DNA from: Chryseobacterium defluvii
GTDB lineage: Bacteria; Bacteroidota; Bacteroidia; Flavobacteriales; Weeksellaceae
NCBI RefSeq assembly: GCF_014204415.1
Contig: NZ_JACHLE010000001.1
Span: 558,001 to 622,000 of the forward strand
Direction: 5' to 3'
Length of the DNA stretch: 64,000 nt
The translations under genes and the position numbers were made by a program. Positions 9,547 to 18,289 of this stretch are shown here, one piece after another (positions within the stretch are counted from its first letter, which is position 1; every line of letters starts with the position of its first letter). Under the pieces are notes generated by a model that saw only the letters and a program-made list of their open reading frames with translations, had not been told where the DNA came from and ran no database searches.

Positions 9547-12246
9547 TTATTCAACATCATTTTTAGTCTCTTTTGTTGTTTTCTGAGGAAGGCTGATCGT
9601 GAAAGTCACTCCCAATCCGCTGTTTTCAGCTTTTATTGCACCGTGGTGGGCTTCTGTGATCTTTTTTGAGATGGCTAAACCAAGACCGCTTCCCGTAGGT
9701 TTTAAAATATTCTGATTTCTGGACTGGTAGAATTTATCAAAGATCATTTCCAAATCTTCTTCAGGGATGTGTTTGCCCGTATTGAAAAGGGTGATGATCA
9801 GGTAGTCTTCTTTCTGAAAGAGTTTAGTCTGTATTGTTCCCTGCTCATCCGTAAACTTTAAAGCATTTCCCAGAATATTCTGGAAGAGCTGGATCATCCT
9901 TGCCTCATCATATTCAAATATATATTGATTTAAAAGATTGACCTCGCTTAAGTGAATATTTTTCTGCTGCATGAGGTGAAGCAGCGGATTGACTGCTTTT
10001 TTATAGGTTTCAATGATGTTGTTCTGCTGAATGTGCAGGGCAATTTCGCCATGCTCTAATTTATCCAGATAAAGGATGTCATTGATGATCTCGCTTAACC
10101 TGTCAGATTCCGTAATGATATTGTTTAAAAACTCTTTTTTGATGTCTAAAGGAATATCGTCATCATCCGCCAAAATCTCCCCTGCGGAACGAATGGCTGT
10201 AATAGGGGTTCTCAGTTCATGGGCAACGGAATCCAGAAAATCGTCTTTTTGACGGTCTTTGATAATCAGGCTTTCATTGGCTGTCCTTAGTTCATCGGAA
10301 AGCTGTTTCAGTTCTTCCGACTGCTCCGTAAGTTTTTTATTGAGGGTGATGTTTTCTTTGGATTCTTCTAAAATATTCAGGACTTCCTTTAGAGATATTT
10401 TATCTTCTTTGGTAACGCCTTCGATCAGGATCTTTGCGGAAGCAGTTCCTATTCTTCCTGCCAAAAGGTTTTCGGAGAATTTGATGAATCTTGAATCGGC
10501 GGTTTCCATTTGAGAATCGATATTATATTTCAGATTGAAGATCCGTAAAGCCTGCTCTGTTTTATTCTTGCCTAAAAAGCGTTCCAGAATATTTTTAATA
10601 TCCGAAACATAGGCAGTGCCGCGCCAGATAAAAGCATTTTCATGATTCAGGATGTATTTGTCGATATCTACATACAGCTCTGCAAAATTCCTCTCGCGGT
10701 AATTTCCTTTTGTACTTACTGAAATGATGGTAAATAAGCCTGTATTGATAAGCAGAGACCAAAAGAATACTTGTGGTATCCTGTTTAAATAGGGAATGCT
10801 GAAAAAATCAAAAACATCATACATATCCCTCAGGATCCCTTTGATTTCCTGATTATAGGAGAAATAGTACTGGGGAATGATCAGCCCGAAATAGCAGATG
10901 GCCAATCCGGCAATAAGCCCGGCAACAGCCCCTTTATAACTTCCTCTTCTCCAGAATAACGCCCCGAAAAATGCAGGTGCCAGCTGGGAAATGATGACAA
11001 ATGAAATGAGTCCCACCGAATCCAAGGAGGTTTTCAGAATGAAGTACTTATAAAAGACAAAAGCCATGATGATCAGGGCAAAAATGCTTATTTTCCTGAT
11101 ATTCGTAATATTGCGGGTATTTTGAACCTCGTTTTCAGATTTGAATTTCCCCAGCAATCCGTAAGGAATGATGAGGTTATTGGAAAGCATGATGGATAAA
11201 GTGATCGCTGAAATAATGATCATTGAAATGCATGAGCTCAATCCGCCTAAGAAAACCAGAACGGTGATCAGGGTATTATCAAAATGCTGTGGGATCAGGA
11301 TAGAATAGAACTCAGGATTTACATTCTGCCCGTCGAAGATCAGTCTTCCGCCCCATGCGATCGGAAAAATAAAAATGGTAAAGATCAGGAGATACATTGG
11401 GAAAAACCAGATCGCTGTTTTGATGTGTTTTTCCTGCCTGTTTTCAATAATAGCGGTGTGAAACTGCCTCGGAAGGATACAGATTGCTGTGGCGGAGATC
11501 ATACAAAGGATCATCCAGTTGAGAGCGCCTTCGATCCCGTTGAATGTGTTTTTTTCCTTGAAATCCTCAAATTTGCTGGCCTTTTCATAAATATCGGAAA
11601 ATCCGTCAAAAGCAAAATAAATGACAAATAACCCTAAAATAATGATAAAGAAAAGTTTTAAGAAACTTTCCAGTGCAATGGCGGAAATAATCCCGAGACG
11701 CTTCTCTGAGGCATCTACATACCTTGTTCCGTAATACGAGGAAAACAGAGCGATGAGAACGACAACAAAAGTAGCATTATCCGTAAGAATATTTTTCGAC
11801 ATTGATGTTTCCGTCACCAAATGAAAGGTTTCGGAAATAGCTTTGATCTGCAGCCCGATATAAGGAACAATGGCAAGGAGACATACTACCGTAATGATCG
11901 CACTGAAACTCCTGCTGTTTCCATATCGTAAGGAAATAAAATCAGCAAGGCTGCTGATCTTGTTGACCCGTGAAATTCTTACGATCCGGGTATTGATATA
12001 GATCCATGCAGGGATGATCATTACCGGCCCGATATAGATCGGGAGATAATTCAGCCCGCTTGTGGCAGCGACACCAATGCTTCCATAGTAGGTCCAGGCC
12101 GTACAATATACTGCCAGAGATAATGCGTAGATATAAGGATTATTGATCCAGCGTTTACCTTTTTTCTTCTCTGCCAAATGAGCAACCAAGAACAAAAGCG
12201 CCAGATAGATCAATACAACAATAAATAACGCAATACTACTCATCAT
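9547..12246 (-). CDS. Na+/solute symporter-histidine kinase fusion (CbrA/CrbS type)
   Basis: 899 residues. Residues about 1-520 are a sodium:solute symporter (SSS/SLC5) module with 13 or so hydrophobic helices (IGPVMIIPAWIYINTRIVR, GLSSCISMIIISA). Residues about 590-640 (NLLAGRIGTASAKILIEG...LKEVLNILEES) match the STAC-type linker. A coiled coil follows (NKKLTEQSEELKQLSDELR), then a HisKA domain with phospho-acceptor His676 in AHELRTP, and a HATPase domain (NALKF, GSGLGLAIS). Proteins of this architecture sense or transport a small nutrient such as a carboxylate or amino acid and signal to a regulator. In Vibrio the CrbS version controls acs. Here the partner is the receiver at 9173 and the neighbours are acs and prpE. 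Confidence 0.93.
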   Translation of the reverse strand: MMSSIALFIVVLIYLALLFLVAHLAEKKKGKRWINNPYIYALSLAVYCTAWTYYGSIGVAATSGLNYLPIYIGPVMIIPAWIYINTRIVRISRVNKISSLADFISLRYGNSRSFSAIITVVCLLAIVPYIGLQIKAISETFHLVTETSMSKNILTDNATFVVVLIALFSSYYGTRYVDASEKRLGIISAIALESFLKLFFIIILGLFVIYFAFDGFSDIYEKASKFEDFKEKNTFNGIEGALNWMILCMISATAICILPRQFHTAIIENRQEKHIKTAIWFFPMYLLIFTIFIFPIAWGGRLIFDGQNVNPEFYSILIPQHFDNTLITVLVFLGGLSSCISMIIISAITLSIMLSNNLIIPYGLLGKFKSENEVQNTRNITNIRKISIFALIIMAFVFYKYFILKTSLDSVGLISFVIISQLAPAFFGALFWRRGSYKGAVAGLIAGLAICYFGLIIPQYYFSYNQEIKGILRDMYDVFDFFSIPYLNRIPQVFFWSLLINTGLFTIISVSTKGNYRERNFAELYVDIDKYILNHENAFIWRGTAYVSDIKNILERFLGKNKTEQALRIFNLKYNIDSQMETADSRFIKFSENLLAGRIGTASAKILIEGVTKEDKISLKEVLNILEESKENITLNKKLTEQSEELKQLSDELRTANESLIIKDRQKDDFLDSVAHELRTPITAIRSAGEILADDDDIPLDIKKEFLNNIITESDRLSEIINDILYLDKLEHGEIALHIQQNNIIETYKKAVNPLLHLMQQKNIHLSEVNLLNQYIFEYDEARMIQLFQNILGNALKFTDEQGTIQTKLFQKEDYLIITLFNTGKHIPEEDLEMIFDKFYQSRNQNILKPTGSGLGLAISKKITEAHHGAIKAENSGLGVTFTISLPQKTTKETKNDVE

Positions 12247-12430
12247 ATTTTTTTACGATTACAAAAGAGACAATGATAGAAACCATCCATACTGCGAAGA
12301 GATAAATCAGGATCAAAGGATAGCCAAAAACCTCCCTTTCGCTGTTAAAAAGCAGGGAAATAGGAATACTGAAAGCAATCATCAGTGCGATGCTCAGGAT
12401 CACCAGTTTTTGTTCGTGTCTCTTTTTCAT
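12236..12430 (-). CDS. Small two-helix membrane protein
   Basis: 64 residues, with a basic N-terminus (KKRHEQK) and two hydrophobic helices (about residues 9-28 and 38-57). The 3' end overlaps the start of the symporter-kinase gene by 11 bp, so the two are probably translationally coupled. Small two-helix proteins often accompany SSS symporters as accessory subunits. That role is inferred here from position and size only. A start at 12430 (ATG) follows a short AT-rich gap. Confidence 0.65.
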   Translation of the reverse strand: MKKRHEQKLVILSIALMIAFSIPISLLFNSEREVFGYPLILIYLFAVWMVSIIVSFVIVKKYDE

Positions 12431-12513
12431 AAATGATAGATTATAAAAAGATAATTGATGAACAGATGATGTGATTATCAGTTATTCATCAATTATCATT
12501 CATCTTTTATGGT

Positions 12514-12741
12514 TTAAACTTTATCGTCAGAATACTCTCCAGTTAAAGAATAGTAGCCGAAAACAGCCATTCCGCCGGAGATGATCGGCATCAGTACAAA
12601 CAGGATGATGATCCCGAATACAAGGTCTTCCTGCTTTCCGGAAGAGATCTTTGGAATTCCCAGTACGGTTATCCCAAAATATCCCACCACCAATGCAATC
12701 AAAATCCAGAGAATGCCTAATATTTTTTTTAGTCCGTTCAT
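12514..12741 (-). CDS. Small membrane protein (DUF6814-like)
   Basis: 75 residues with two hydrophobic helices (about 5-27 and 41-66) joined by a short polar loop (KISSGKQEDL). I associate this short protein with DUF6814, which in Flavobacteriia tends to sit beside an MFS carboxylate transporter, as it does here (44 bp after the transporter gene stop). The family has no assigned function. The assignment to that DUF is from memory of the pattern and is not certain. Confidence 0.6.
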   Translation of the reverse strand: MNGLKKILGILWILIALVVGYFGITVLGIPKISSGKQEDLVFGIIILFVLMPIISGGMAVFGYYSLTGEYSDDKV

Positions 12742-12785
12742 TTTAGTAGTTTTAAAATTAATAAAAAATTAAGTGACAGGTGTGT

Positions 12786-14366
12786 TTAATCGTGAATATT
12801 ATTGTTCTTATTCTTAAGATATACCAATCCGATGATGAGACATATTCCCGCAACTCCTATCGGGTACCAGAGCCCTTCAAGATACCATGTGGCATGTCCG
12901 GCGTCTTTTGCTGTAGTTACCAGATAAGTGGCAACAGCCGGGAGAAGCCCGCCAAACACTCCGTTCCCGATATGATAAGGTAAAGACATCGATGTATAAC
13001 GGATCCTTACCGGGAACATTTCAACAAGGAAGGCTGCAATAGGGCCGTAGACCATAGTTACGAAGATCACCTGAATGAACACTAAAAAGATCAGATACCA
13101 CTTTGTATTATCACTTAGCTTAACGCTTTGAGATATTTTTGCCTCTTCGGGTTTGCCATCTTTTATAACCGGGCCTTTGGCAGACCAGTGTACTGTACTG
13201 TCCTTTTTGACCAGAGTGCCGTCTGTGAACAGGGTCTCTTTGTGAAAGGTAACCAAACTGTCTGCTGCAGTTTCAGGATGGATTTTTGCTGTTCTTTTTT
13301 CTGTGATTCCATTAGAAGCAACTGTTTTGCTTTCGAGGTTTACACTTTTATACATGCTGTCATAGATCGGCCGGTACGCTAAAATGGCAATCAGCATCCC
13401 GGTCATCATGATCGCTTTTCTTCCTATCTTGTCAGAAAGCCATCCGAATACCACGAAAAATGGGGTTCCCAGGAATAGAGCGGTGGCCATCAGTGAGTCT
13501 ACCTGAGCAGATTCTATATTCATTACCTTTTGAAGAAAGCTCATGGCATAGAATTGTCCCGTGTACCAGATTACTCCCTGTCCCATAGCCGCTCCGAATA
13601 ATGCCAGCAGAACAAATTTAAAATTATATTTATTTCCAAAGCTCTCTTTCAAAGGGTTCTTAGAAGTTTTCCCTTCACTTTTGGCCTTTGAGAATAAAGG
13701 AGATTCCTTCATATTCTTTCGGATGATATAGGAAACCCCTACCATCAATATGGAGATCCAGAAAGGAACCCTCCATCCCCAGCCATCAAATTCCTCTGCC
13801 GAAAGAGTGGTTTTGGTCACTAAAATAACGATCAGTGAAATGAAAAGCCCTGCAGTTGCTGTGGTCTGTATCCATGAGGTCCAGTATCCTCTCCGGTGAG
13901 GCTGGGCATATTCAGCCACATAAGTGGCAGCGCCGCCGTATTCCCCTCCTAAAGCCAATCCCTGCAATAATCTTAAGATTAAAACTAAGACAGGAGCCAG
14001 AAACCCGATGGTTTCATAGCTTGGGATACATCCGATAAGGAATGTTGAAAACCCCATGATCAGCAAGGTAACCAAAAAAGTATATTTTCTTCCTATAAGG
14101 TCTCCCAGCCTCCCGAAGAATAAAGCTCCGAAAGGCCTTACTACAAACCCTGCAGCAAAAGTAGCCAGCGTAGATAAAAAGGCTGCAGTGGGATTATCGG
14201 AAGGGAAAAATTTTGTAGATAAGACGATGGCTAAGCTTCCGAAAATATAGAAGTCATACCATTCTATCAATGTGCCGAGTGATGAGGCGGTGATAACGCT
14301 CCAGATGGTGCGGTTTTTCTGCCTTTCGGTCATATTCTCGTAGTTTTCGTGGTGATGTTCGCTCAT
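12786..14366 (-). CDS. MFS metabolite:H+ symporter (MHS/ProP-like)
   Basis: 526 residues. The N-terminus carries the MHS-family signatures: GTLIEWYDFYIFG, GRLGDLIGRK between helices 2 and 3, and GLALGGEYGGAATYVAEY. Such proteins import carboxylates, osmolytes or aromatic acids with protons. A hydrophilic insertion of about 90 residues (roughly 330-420) lies between helices of the second half, rich in Lys, Thr and Ser, which makes the protein longer than the usual 430-450. With the porin upstream and acs/prpE downstream, a short-chain carboxylate is the most likely substrate. That is an inference from context. Confidence 0.88.
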   Translation of the reverse strand: MSEHHHENYENMTERQKNRTIWSVITASSLGTLIEWYDFYIFGSLAIVLSTKFFPSDNPTAAFLSTLATFAAGFVVRPFGALFFGRLGDLIGRKYTFLVTLLIMGFSTFLIGCIPSYETIGFLAPVLVLILRLLQGLALGGEYGGAATYVAEYAQPHRRGYWTSWIQTTATAGLFISLIVILVTKTTLSAEEFDGWGWRVPFWISILMVGVSYIIRKNMKESPLFSKAKSEGKTSKNPLKESFGNKYNFKFVLLALFGAAMGQGVIWYTGQFYAMSFLQKVMNIESAQVDSLMATALFLGTPFFVVFGWLSDKIGRKAIMMTGMLIAILAYRPIYDSMYKSVNLESKTVASNGITEKRTAKIHPETAADSLVTFHKETLFTDGTLVKKDSTVHWSAKGPVIKDGKPEEAKISQSVKLSDNTKWYLIFLVFIQVIFVTMVYGPIAAFLVEMFPVRIRYTSMSLPYHIGNGVFGGLLPAVATYLVTTAKDAGHATWYLEGLWYPIGVAGICLIIGLVYLKNKNNNIHD

Positions 14367-14421
14367 ATTGCTGGTTTTTTGATGTTAATGAAATGAGTAG
14401 AAGGGATAGAGCATCCTGATT

Positions 14422-15801
14422 TTACAGATAAATTTGGAACTGAACAATAAATTCTCCTTTAGATTTTGGGCTTTCCGTCGGGATAGTATATACCGGCCTT
14501 GTGGAATATTGAGTGGTTATTTTGGCATGATGCCCGTCTATGAACCAATTGGCTCCAATATCAAACTGTGAGGAAGACTTATCAAAAGCCTCGAAGTTTT
14601 TATGGGTATAGGCTGCAAAAGGCTGGATCCTGATCTTTGGTTTTTCAGCCTGGCTTGGCAGCAGTAAACCGGCCTGTGCATAAATAATATTACCGGTTCC
14701 GATAGTTGGTTGCAGGTTTCCCGCACCGGCTATGGCTCTTTCTCCGGTAAAATTAGTGTCATTGGCGGCAATATTCATAATTCCCAGATTCCTTACATAA
14801 TTAGGCCCGAACTGATAGTTATAATAGCCTGCATAGGCAGAAACAGCCATCTTGTTTTTAGCATTTCCGAGAGGAATATCGGCAAAAGCATCTATTGCAA
14901 AAAGTGTGATGTCATGCTTTTCTATGTTGGAATTTACGGAAGTTCTGGTTCCGTCTGCCTGATGATAAAATCCGGCGCCCACATTGAAAACCTTTTTCGT
15001 TCCAAGATAAGATCCGACTTTAAAAGGCAGTGTATTGGATTCTTCTTCAAGGAACTGGTATTCCACATATCCGGCTTTTGAAAAGTTCGGATTTCCGTTA
15101 TTGTCAACTGCTACGGCTTTTGCAGGGTCTGTTACGTTAGCCGGAGCCAAATCAGTGGCAAAAGGCTTATTTAAGCTTAGGCGGTATTCCAGTTTCCCGT
15201 ATTTACCTTTAGCGAACATTCCCAGCTGTCTTGCAAACTGGTCTGAATTGTCGATCAGTGGCCATGTGAAAATAGGGGAGTCTACCGTAAGGAAATTCAG
15301 TGTAGAGGCCATTGTCATACGGGAAAGTCCCATATAATAATGAAGCCCGGCTCCCAAAGATAAGCTGAATTTTCCTGCTTCTCCGGGTAAGATTACTGCA
15401 TACTCATTCCAGGCATCATGGAAAAACATCTGAGGCTTTTTACCGTTTCCATAGCCACCCGTTCCTGAGGTCCCGGATCCTCCGCCATTGATGAAGGTCT
15501 GATTGTTGATCCCGAAATGAGCCAGGATCATATATCTTTTAGAGACCTGTGCATAAGCCAAAGCACGTAACCTTCGGTTTCCGACGTTCCATGAATTGTC
15601 CGCAGGTTCTCCGCCTACCATGCTTCCCGGGTTCATTTGTGTATTTCTGAGCCAGAACTGGTCCCATAGGATAAACCTAACATATTTATCACCCTGCTGA
15701 TTCAGGTTTACCTTCAACCCGCTTCCATAATCAGGAGATCCTTGTGAGTATAAAGAACTGCTGATTAAGGTTAATCCAATAAATGTGAATATTTTCTTCA
15801 T
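14422..15801 (-). CDS. Outer-membrane porin-like beta-barrel protein
   Basis: 459 residues. A cleavable signal peptide (about 19 residues, ending LYSQG) is followed by alternating amphipathic beta strands and a C-terminal strand ending in FIVQFQIYL, with a hydrophobic/aromatic terminus typical of outer-membrane barrels. Sections such as YIQ/YVRFILWDQFWLR resemble phosphate-selective-porin or OprO/P-like proteins of Bacteroidota. The gene is 55 bp upstream of the MFS transporter gene in the same direction, so the two likely provide outer and inner membrane passage for the same compound. Confidence 0.75.
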   Translation of the reverse strand: MKKIFTFIGLTLISSSLYSQGSPDYGSGLKVNLNQQGDKYVRFILWDQFWLRNTQMNPGSMVGGEPADNSWNVGNRRLRALAYAQVSKRYMILAHFGINNQTFINGGGSGTSGTGGYGNGKKPQMFFHDAWNEYAVILPGEAGKFSLSLGAGLHYYMGLSRMTMASTLNFLTVDSPIFTWPLIDNSDQFARQLGMFAKGKYGKLEYRLSLNKPFATDLAPANVTDPAKAVAVDNNGNPNFSKAGYVEYQFLEEESNTLPFKVGSYLGTKKVFNVGAGFYHQADGTRTSVNSNIEKHDITLFAIDAFADIPLGNAKNKMAVSAYAGYYNYQFGPNYVRNLGIMNIAANDTNFTGERAIAGAGNLQPTIGTGNIIYAQAGLLLPSQAEKPKIRIQPFAAYTHKNFEAFDKSSSQFDIGANWFIDGHHAKITTQYSTRPVYTIPTESPKSKGEFIVQFQIYL

Positions 15802-15922
15802 AAATTATCAATTTTTTGGCGTTAATTTTGTGAAAGCCAAATTGGAATTAATAATTTAATTATAAAAATTTAATATATATATATGGTAAGTATATAGTTG
15901 CTAGTTATCAGTTAAAAGTTAT

Positions 15923-16009
15923 GAGTTATAAATTATGAGTTGGGCAATGTGGAGTATACTTATCAAAACCTTTATAAAATTCTACTAACTAACTCATAAC
16001 TTATAACTC
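15923..16009. repeat. Inverted repeat between porin and IS1-like genes
   Basis: The 19-bp arm at 15923-15941 and the arm at 15991-16009 are reverse complements apart from one base (GAGTTATAAATTATGAGTT against AACTCATAACTTATAACTC), with about 50 bp between. It lies at the 3' end of the IS1-like gene and upstream of the porin gene. It may serve as a transcript boundary. No T-run follows it closely. Confidence 0.55.
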
Positions 16010-16016
16010 CCAAAGC

Positions 16017-16433
16017 CTATTTTTTGAACCTTTCCCATTTAATCAGCATATACTTATCTGCGAACTGGGTGATGATGATCCCGGAGTTTTTGATGTTTTC
16101 TTCCTGGGCGATATATTCTATAAGCTCATTCTGTTTTAAAATTTTATATACAGGATGGAATTCGGAATGGGGTGGCCTTGTAATATTATACTTCTTGATC
16201 CATGAGCTGATCGTTACATGAGAGACCCCTATGATCCTTTCTATCTCACGATAGCTTAAGCCTTCAAGGTAAAGCTGAAGGGCTTTGGTGACATAGTAAT
16301 CATCTATCTGCTTACCCAGTTTTTTTACAGTGAAATAATAGTTACAGTCCTTGCAGAGGAATCTCTGTTTTTCGTTGATGATTCCGCTTTTTACAATTTT
16401 AATACTATTGCATTTGGGACATATATTCTCCAT
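16017..16433 (-). CDS. IS1/InsA-like zinc-ribbon and helix-turn-helix protein
   Basis: About 138 residues if started at the ATG at 16433 (MENICPKC). An upstream ATG at 16511 would add 26 residues of unlikely sequence that run through the promoter region. The N-terminus is a zinc ribbon (CPKC...CKDC) like InsA of IS1. A helix-turn-helix follows (GLSYREIERIIGVSHVTISSWIKKY). No DDE catalytic domain follows and no terminal inverted repeats frame it, so this is more likely a stand-alone DNA-binding regulator derived from a transposase than an active element. Upstream, TTAGCAAA occurs twice about 20 bp apart, which could be its own operator. Confidence 0.7.
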   Translation of the reverse strand: MENICPKCNSIKIVKSGIINEKQRFLCKDCNYYFTVKKLGKQIDDYYVTKALQLYLEGLSYREIERIIGVSHVTISSWIKKYNITRPPHSEFHPVYKILKQNELIEYIAQEENIKNSGIIITQFADKYMLIKWERFKK

Positions 16434-16600
16434 ATATATTATTTTAGCAAATATATAATAACTTAGCAAAATAATATTTTTATTAATAGATAAATTTGCT
16501 TTTGAAATCAAAGAATTAAACCATACTCATCAGGAAGTATGGAAAATCTTTGTCTGGATAAAATAGAATAGTTCAGTAAACTGAAAAGTAAATTGTTAAA

Positions 16601-17062
16601 TTAGCCCAAATCAATTTTGAATTTAGTGGTTTTTTTAACCTCATGCAGCACAATAGAACTATGATACTGCCCTATATTAGGAATATTTGAAATTACATTT
16701 ACGGTGAAGTCATTATAAGAATTAATATCTTTTGCGATAATTTTCAGCATATAATCATATTCACCGGAAAGACTGATCACTTCCTGCACTTCATCATACT
16801 TGGTAATGTGCTTTTCAAAAGAGGCTAGTACTTTTTGAGACTGTTCTTTCAAACGTACATTACAGTATACCACAATATTCAATCCGAGTTTTTCGCGATT
16901 CAGAAGACCTACATATTTCTCAATGACCCCTTGTTTTTCCAAATGCTTGATGCGCTCATAGGTTGGAGTAAAGGTAAGACCAATCCTTTCTGAAATTTCC
17001 TTAACAGACAAATTAGAGTCTTCCTGAATGATATTAAGAATCATTAAGTCTTTTGCATCCAT
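16601..17062 (-). CDS. Lrp/AsnC-family transcriptional regulator
   Basis: 153 residues. An N-terminal winged helix-turn-helix (residues about 4-60: LMILNIIQEDSNLSVKEIS, ERIGLTFTPTYERIKHLE) is followed by the RAM/AsnC ligand-binding domain (about 65-150), including the SGEYDYMLKI motif. Members respond to amino acids and form octamers. The target is unknown. It is transcribed away from pyrB, with the 120 bp between them containing a strong pyrB promoter, so the Lrp protein could bind there, but no site is evident. Confidence 0.92.
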   Translation of the reverse strand: MDAKDLMILNIIQEDSNLSVKEISERIGLTFTPTYERIKHLEKQGVIEKYVGLLNREKLGLNIVVYCNVRLKEQSQKVLASFEKHITKYDEVQEVISLSGEYDYMLKIIAKDINSYNDFTVNVISNIPNIGQYHSSIVLHEVKKTTKFKIDLG

Positions 17063-17149
17063 AGAATAATTTGAGTTTTTAACAAAAATATTAAGAAAAA
17101 ATGAAAATATAAGACATTCATAATTTTAAAATTTATTTGAAACTTTGGT

Positions 17150-17180
17150 TTTGCTATCTGGGTGAAAATTTGTATCTTTG
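17150..17180 (+). promoter_or_regulatory. pyrB leader promoter (TTTG-N19-TATCTTTG)
   Basis: A perfect Bacteroidota sigma-A promoter: TTTG at 17150-17153, a 19-bp spacer, and TATCTTTG at 17173-17180 matching TAnnTTTG. The expected transcription start is around 17185-17188, which falls on the ATG of the leader reading frame. Confidence 0.85.
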
Positions 17181-17186
17181 CACCTA

Positions 17187-17255
17187 ATGAATAAAAGAGT
17201 ATTTATATCATTAAATTTACCAGGCGAGAGCGCCCTTTACGATATTTATTATTAG
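17187..17255 (+). CDS. Candidate pyrB leader peptide (22 aa)
   Basis: A short open frame, ATG at 17187 to TAG at 17253-17255, coding for a 22-residue peptide that begins MNKRVFISLN and ends YDIYY. It starts 6 bp after the promoter -7 box, so the mRNA is leaderless or nearly so. The stop codon lies 1 bp before the 5' arm of a terminator hairpin. This is the arrangement needed for a translating ribosome to cover that arm. Support is by position and comparison with the pyrBI leader of enteric bacteria. No translation evidence is available. Confidence 0.5.
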   Translation: MNKRVFISLNLPGESALYDIYY

Positions 17256-17285
17256 TAAGCGAAGATTTGGTCTTCGCTTTTTTTT
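17223..17285 (+). promoter_or_regulatory. Candidate pyrB attenuator: pause hairpin, U-rich tract and terminator
   Basis: Three parts occur in order. A small hairpin GGCG-AGAG-CGCC at 17223-17234 could pause RNA polymerase. A U-rich tract (17235-17255) follows, where low UTP would slow transcription. Then comes a 9-bp stem (17257-17265 with 17271-17279, loop TTTGG) ending in a run of eight or nine T, a textbook intrinsic terminator placed 20 bp before the pyrB start. Transcripts reaching pyrB must read through it. The order is that of the UTP-sensing pyrBI leader of Escherichia coli. Confidence 0.7.
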
Positions 17286-17304
17286 ATATAAAAATTGAGA
17301 TATT

Positions 17305-18195
17305 ATGTTTACGATTGCAGAATTAAGCACTGAGAAAATCAACACTATATTGAAAGAAGCACTCGCTTTTGCCGAAGGTAAAACCGCTAAAATTGAAGGT
17401 GAGGTTTTTTGTTCCAACCTTTTCTTTGAAGACAGTACAAGAACCAAAACAAGTTTTGATATCGCCGAAAGAAAATTAGGATTACAGGTAGTTCCTTTCG
17501 ATGCATCCCATAGTTCTGTAAACAAAGGAGAAAGCTTATATGATACCGTAAAAACTATAGAGAGTTTAGGAGTGAACTTAGTTGTTATAAGAGATAAAAA
17601 AGACCGTTATTATGAAGATCTGAAGAATATACATATTCCGGTTATCAATGGTGGGGACGGAACAGGAAATCACCCTTCGCAGTGTATGCTGGATTTGATG
17701 ACGATCTATCAGGAATTTGGAAAATTTGAAGGGCTGAAGATAGGGATTATAGGCGATGTAAAGCACAGCCGTGTTGCCAATTCAAATGCAGAAGCATTAA
17801 GGCGGTTGGGAGCCAGAGTCTATTTCTCGGGACCGGAGCAGTGGTTTGATGAAGGAGCCCTGATCAACGGAACTTACTTAGCCGTTGACGAATTAATTGC
17901 AGAAGTGGATGTATTAATGCTATTAAGGATCCAGCACGAAAGACATGATTCCAAAATGAACTTCTCAGCTTCGGAATACCACAGGAAATATGGTTTGACC
18001 AAAGAGAGAGAGAGAGCAATGAAAAAAGATGCCGTGATCATGCATCCGGCACCCATCAACAGAGGAGTTGAGATAGATACAGACCTGGTGGAATGTGAAC
18101 GTTCAAGGATCTTTAAACAAATGCAGAACGGAGTGTTTGCCAGAATGGCTATCATTAAAAACGCCCTGGAAGAAAAAGGATTTACATTTAAATAA
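17305..18195 (+). CDS. pyrB: Aspartate carbamoyltransferase, catalytic subunit
   Basis: 296 residues, close to the usual 300-310. It condenses carbamoyl phosphate and aspartate to carbamoyl aspartate, the committed step of pyrimidine synthesis. The phosphate-binding Ser44-Thr-Arg-Thr ([13 protein letters not shown]) is visible, as is [14 protein letters not shown] and the C-terminal [12 protein letters not shown]. No pyrI regulatory subunit gene follows. Expression probably passes through the attenuator just upstream. carA starts 94 bp downstream. Confidence 0.96.
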   Translation: MFTIAELSTEKINTILKEALAFAEGKTAKIEGEVFCSNLFFEDSTRTKTSFDIAERKLGLQVVPFDASHSSVNKGESLYDTVKTIESLGVNLVVIRDKKDRYYEDLKNIHIPVINGGDGTGNHPSQCMLDLMTIYQEFGKFEGLKIGIIGDVKHSRVANSNAEALRRLGARVYFSGPEQWFDEGALINGTYLAVDELIAEVDVLMLLRIQHERHDSKMNFSASEYHRKYGLTKERERAMKKDAVIMHPAPINRGVEIDTDLVECERSRIFKQMQNGVFARMAIIKNALEEKGFTFK

Positions 18196-18206
18196 CAAAG
18201 AAAATT

Positions 18207-18256
18207 CCCCTCCAATGGAGGGGTGGCAAAAATAGAATATTTTTGACGGGGTGGTT
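18207..18256. repeat. CCCCTCC/GGAGGGG hairpin element in the pyrB-carA gap
   Basis: CCCCTCC-AAT-GGAGGGG at 18207-18223 forms a perfect 7-bp hairpin. It is followed by GGCAAAAATAG and, after AATATTTTTGA, a second CGGGGTGGTTA block. I recall this two-part arrangement as a frequent dispersed repeat in Flavobacteriia. It may act as a weak terminator or mRNA stabiliser between pyrB and carA. Confidence 0.5.
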
Positions 18257-18289
18257 AAAAAAATAAAAATCTAATATTTAATTATAAAA

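Noticed and set aside
16434-16511. Longer start of the IS1-like protein at 16511
   Set aside because: The added 26 residues are AT-rich and hydrophobic and cover the probable promoter. The zinc-ribbon start (MENICPKC) is the conserved one.
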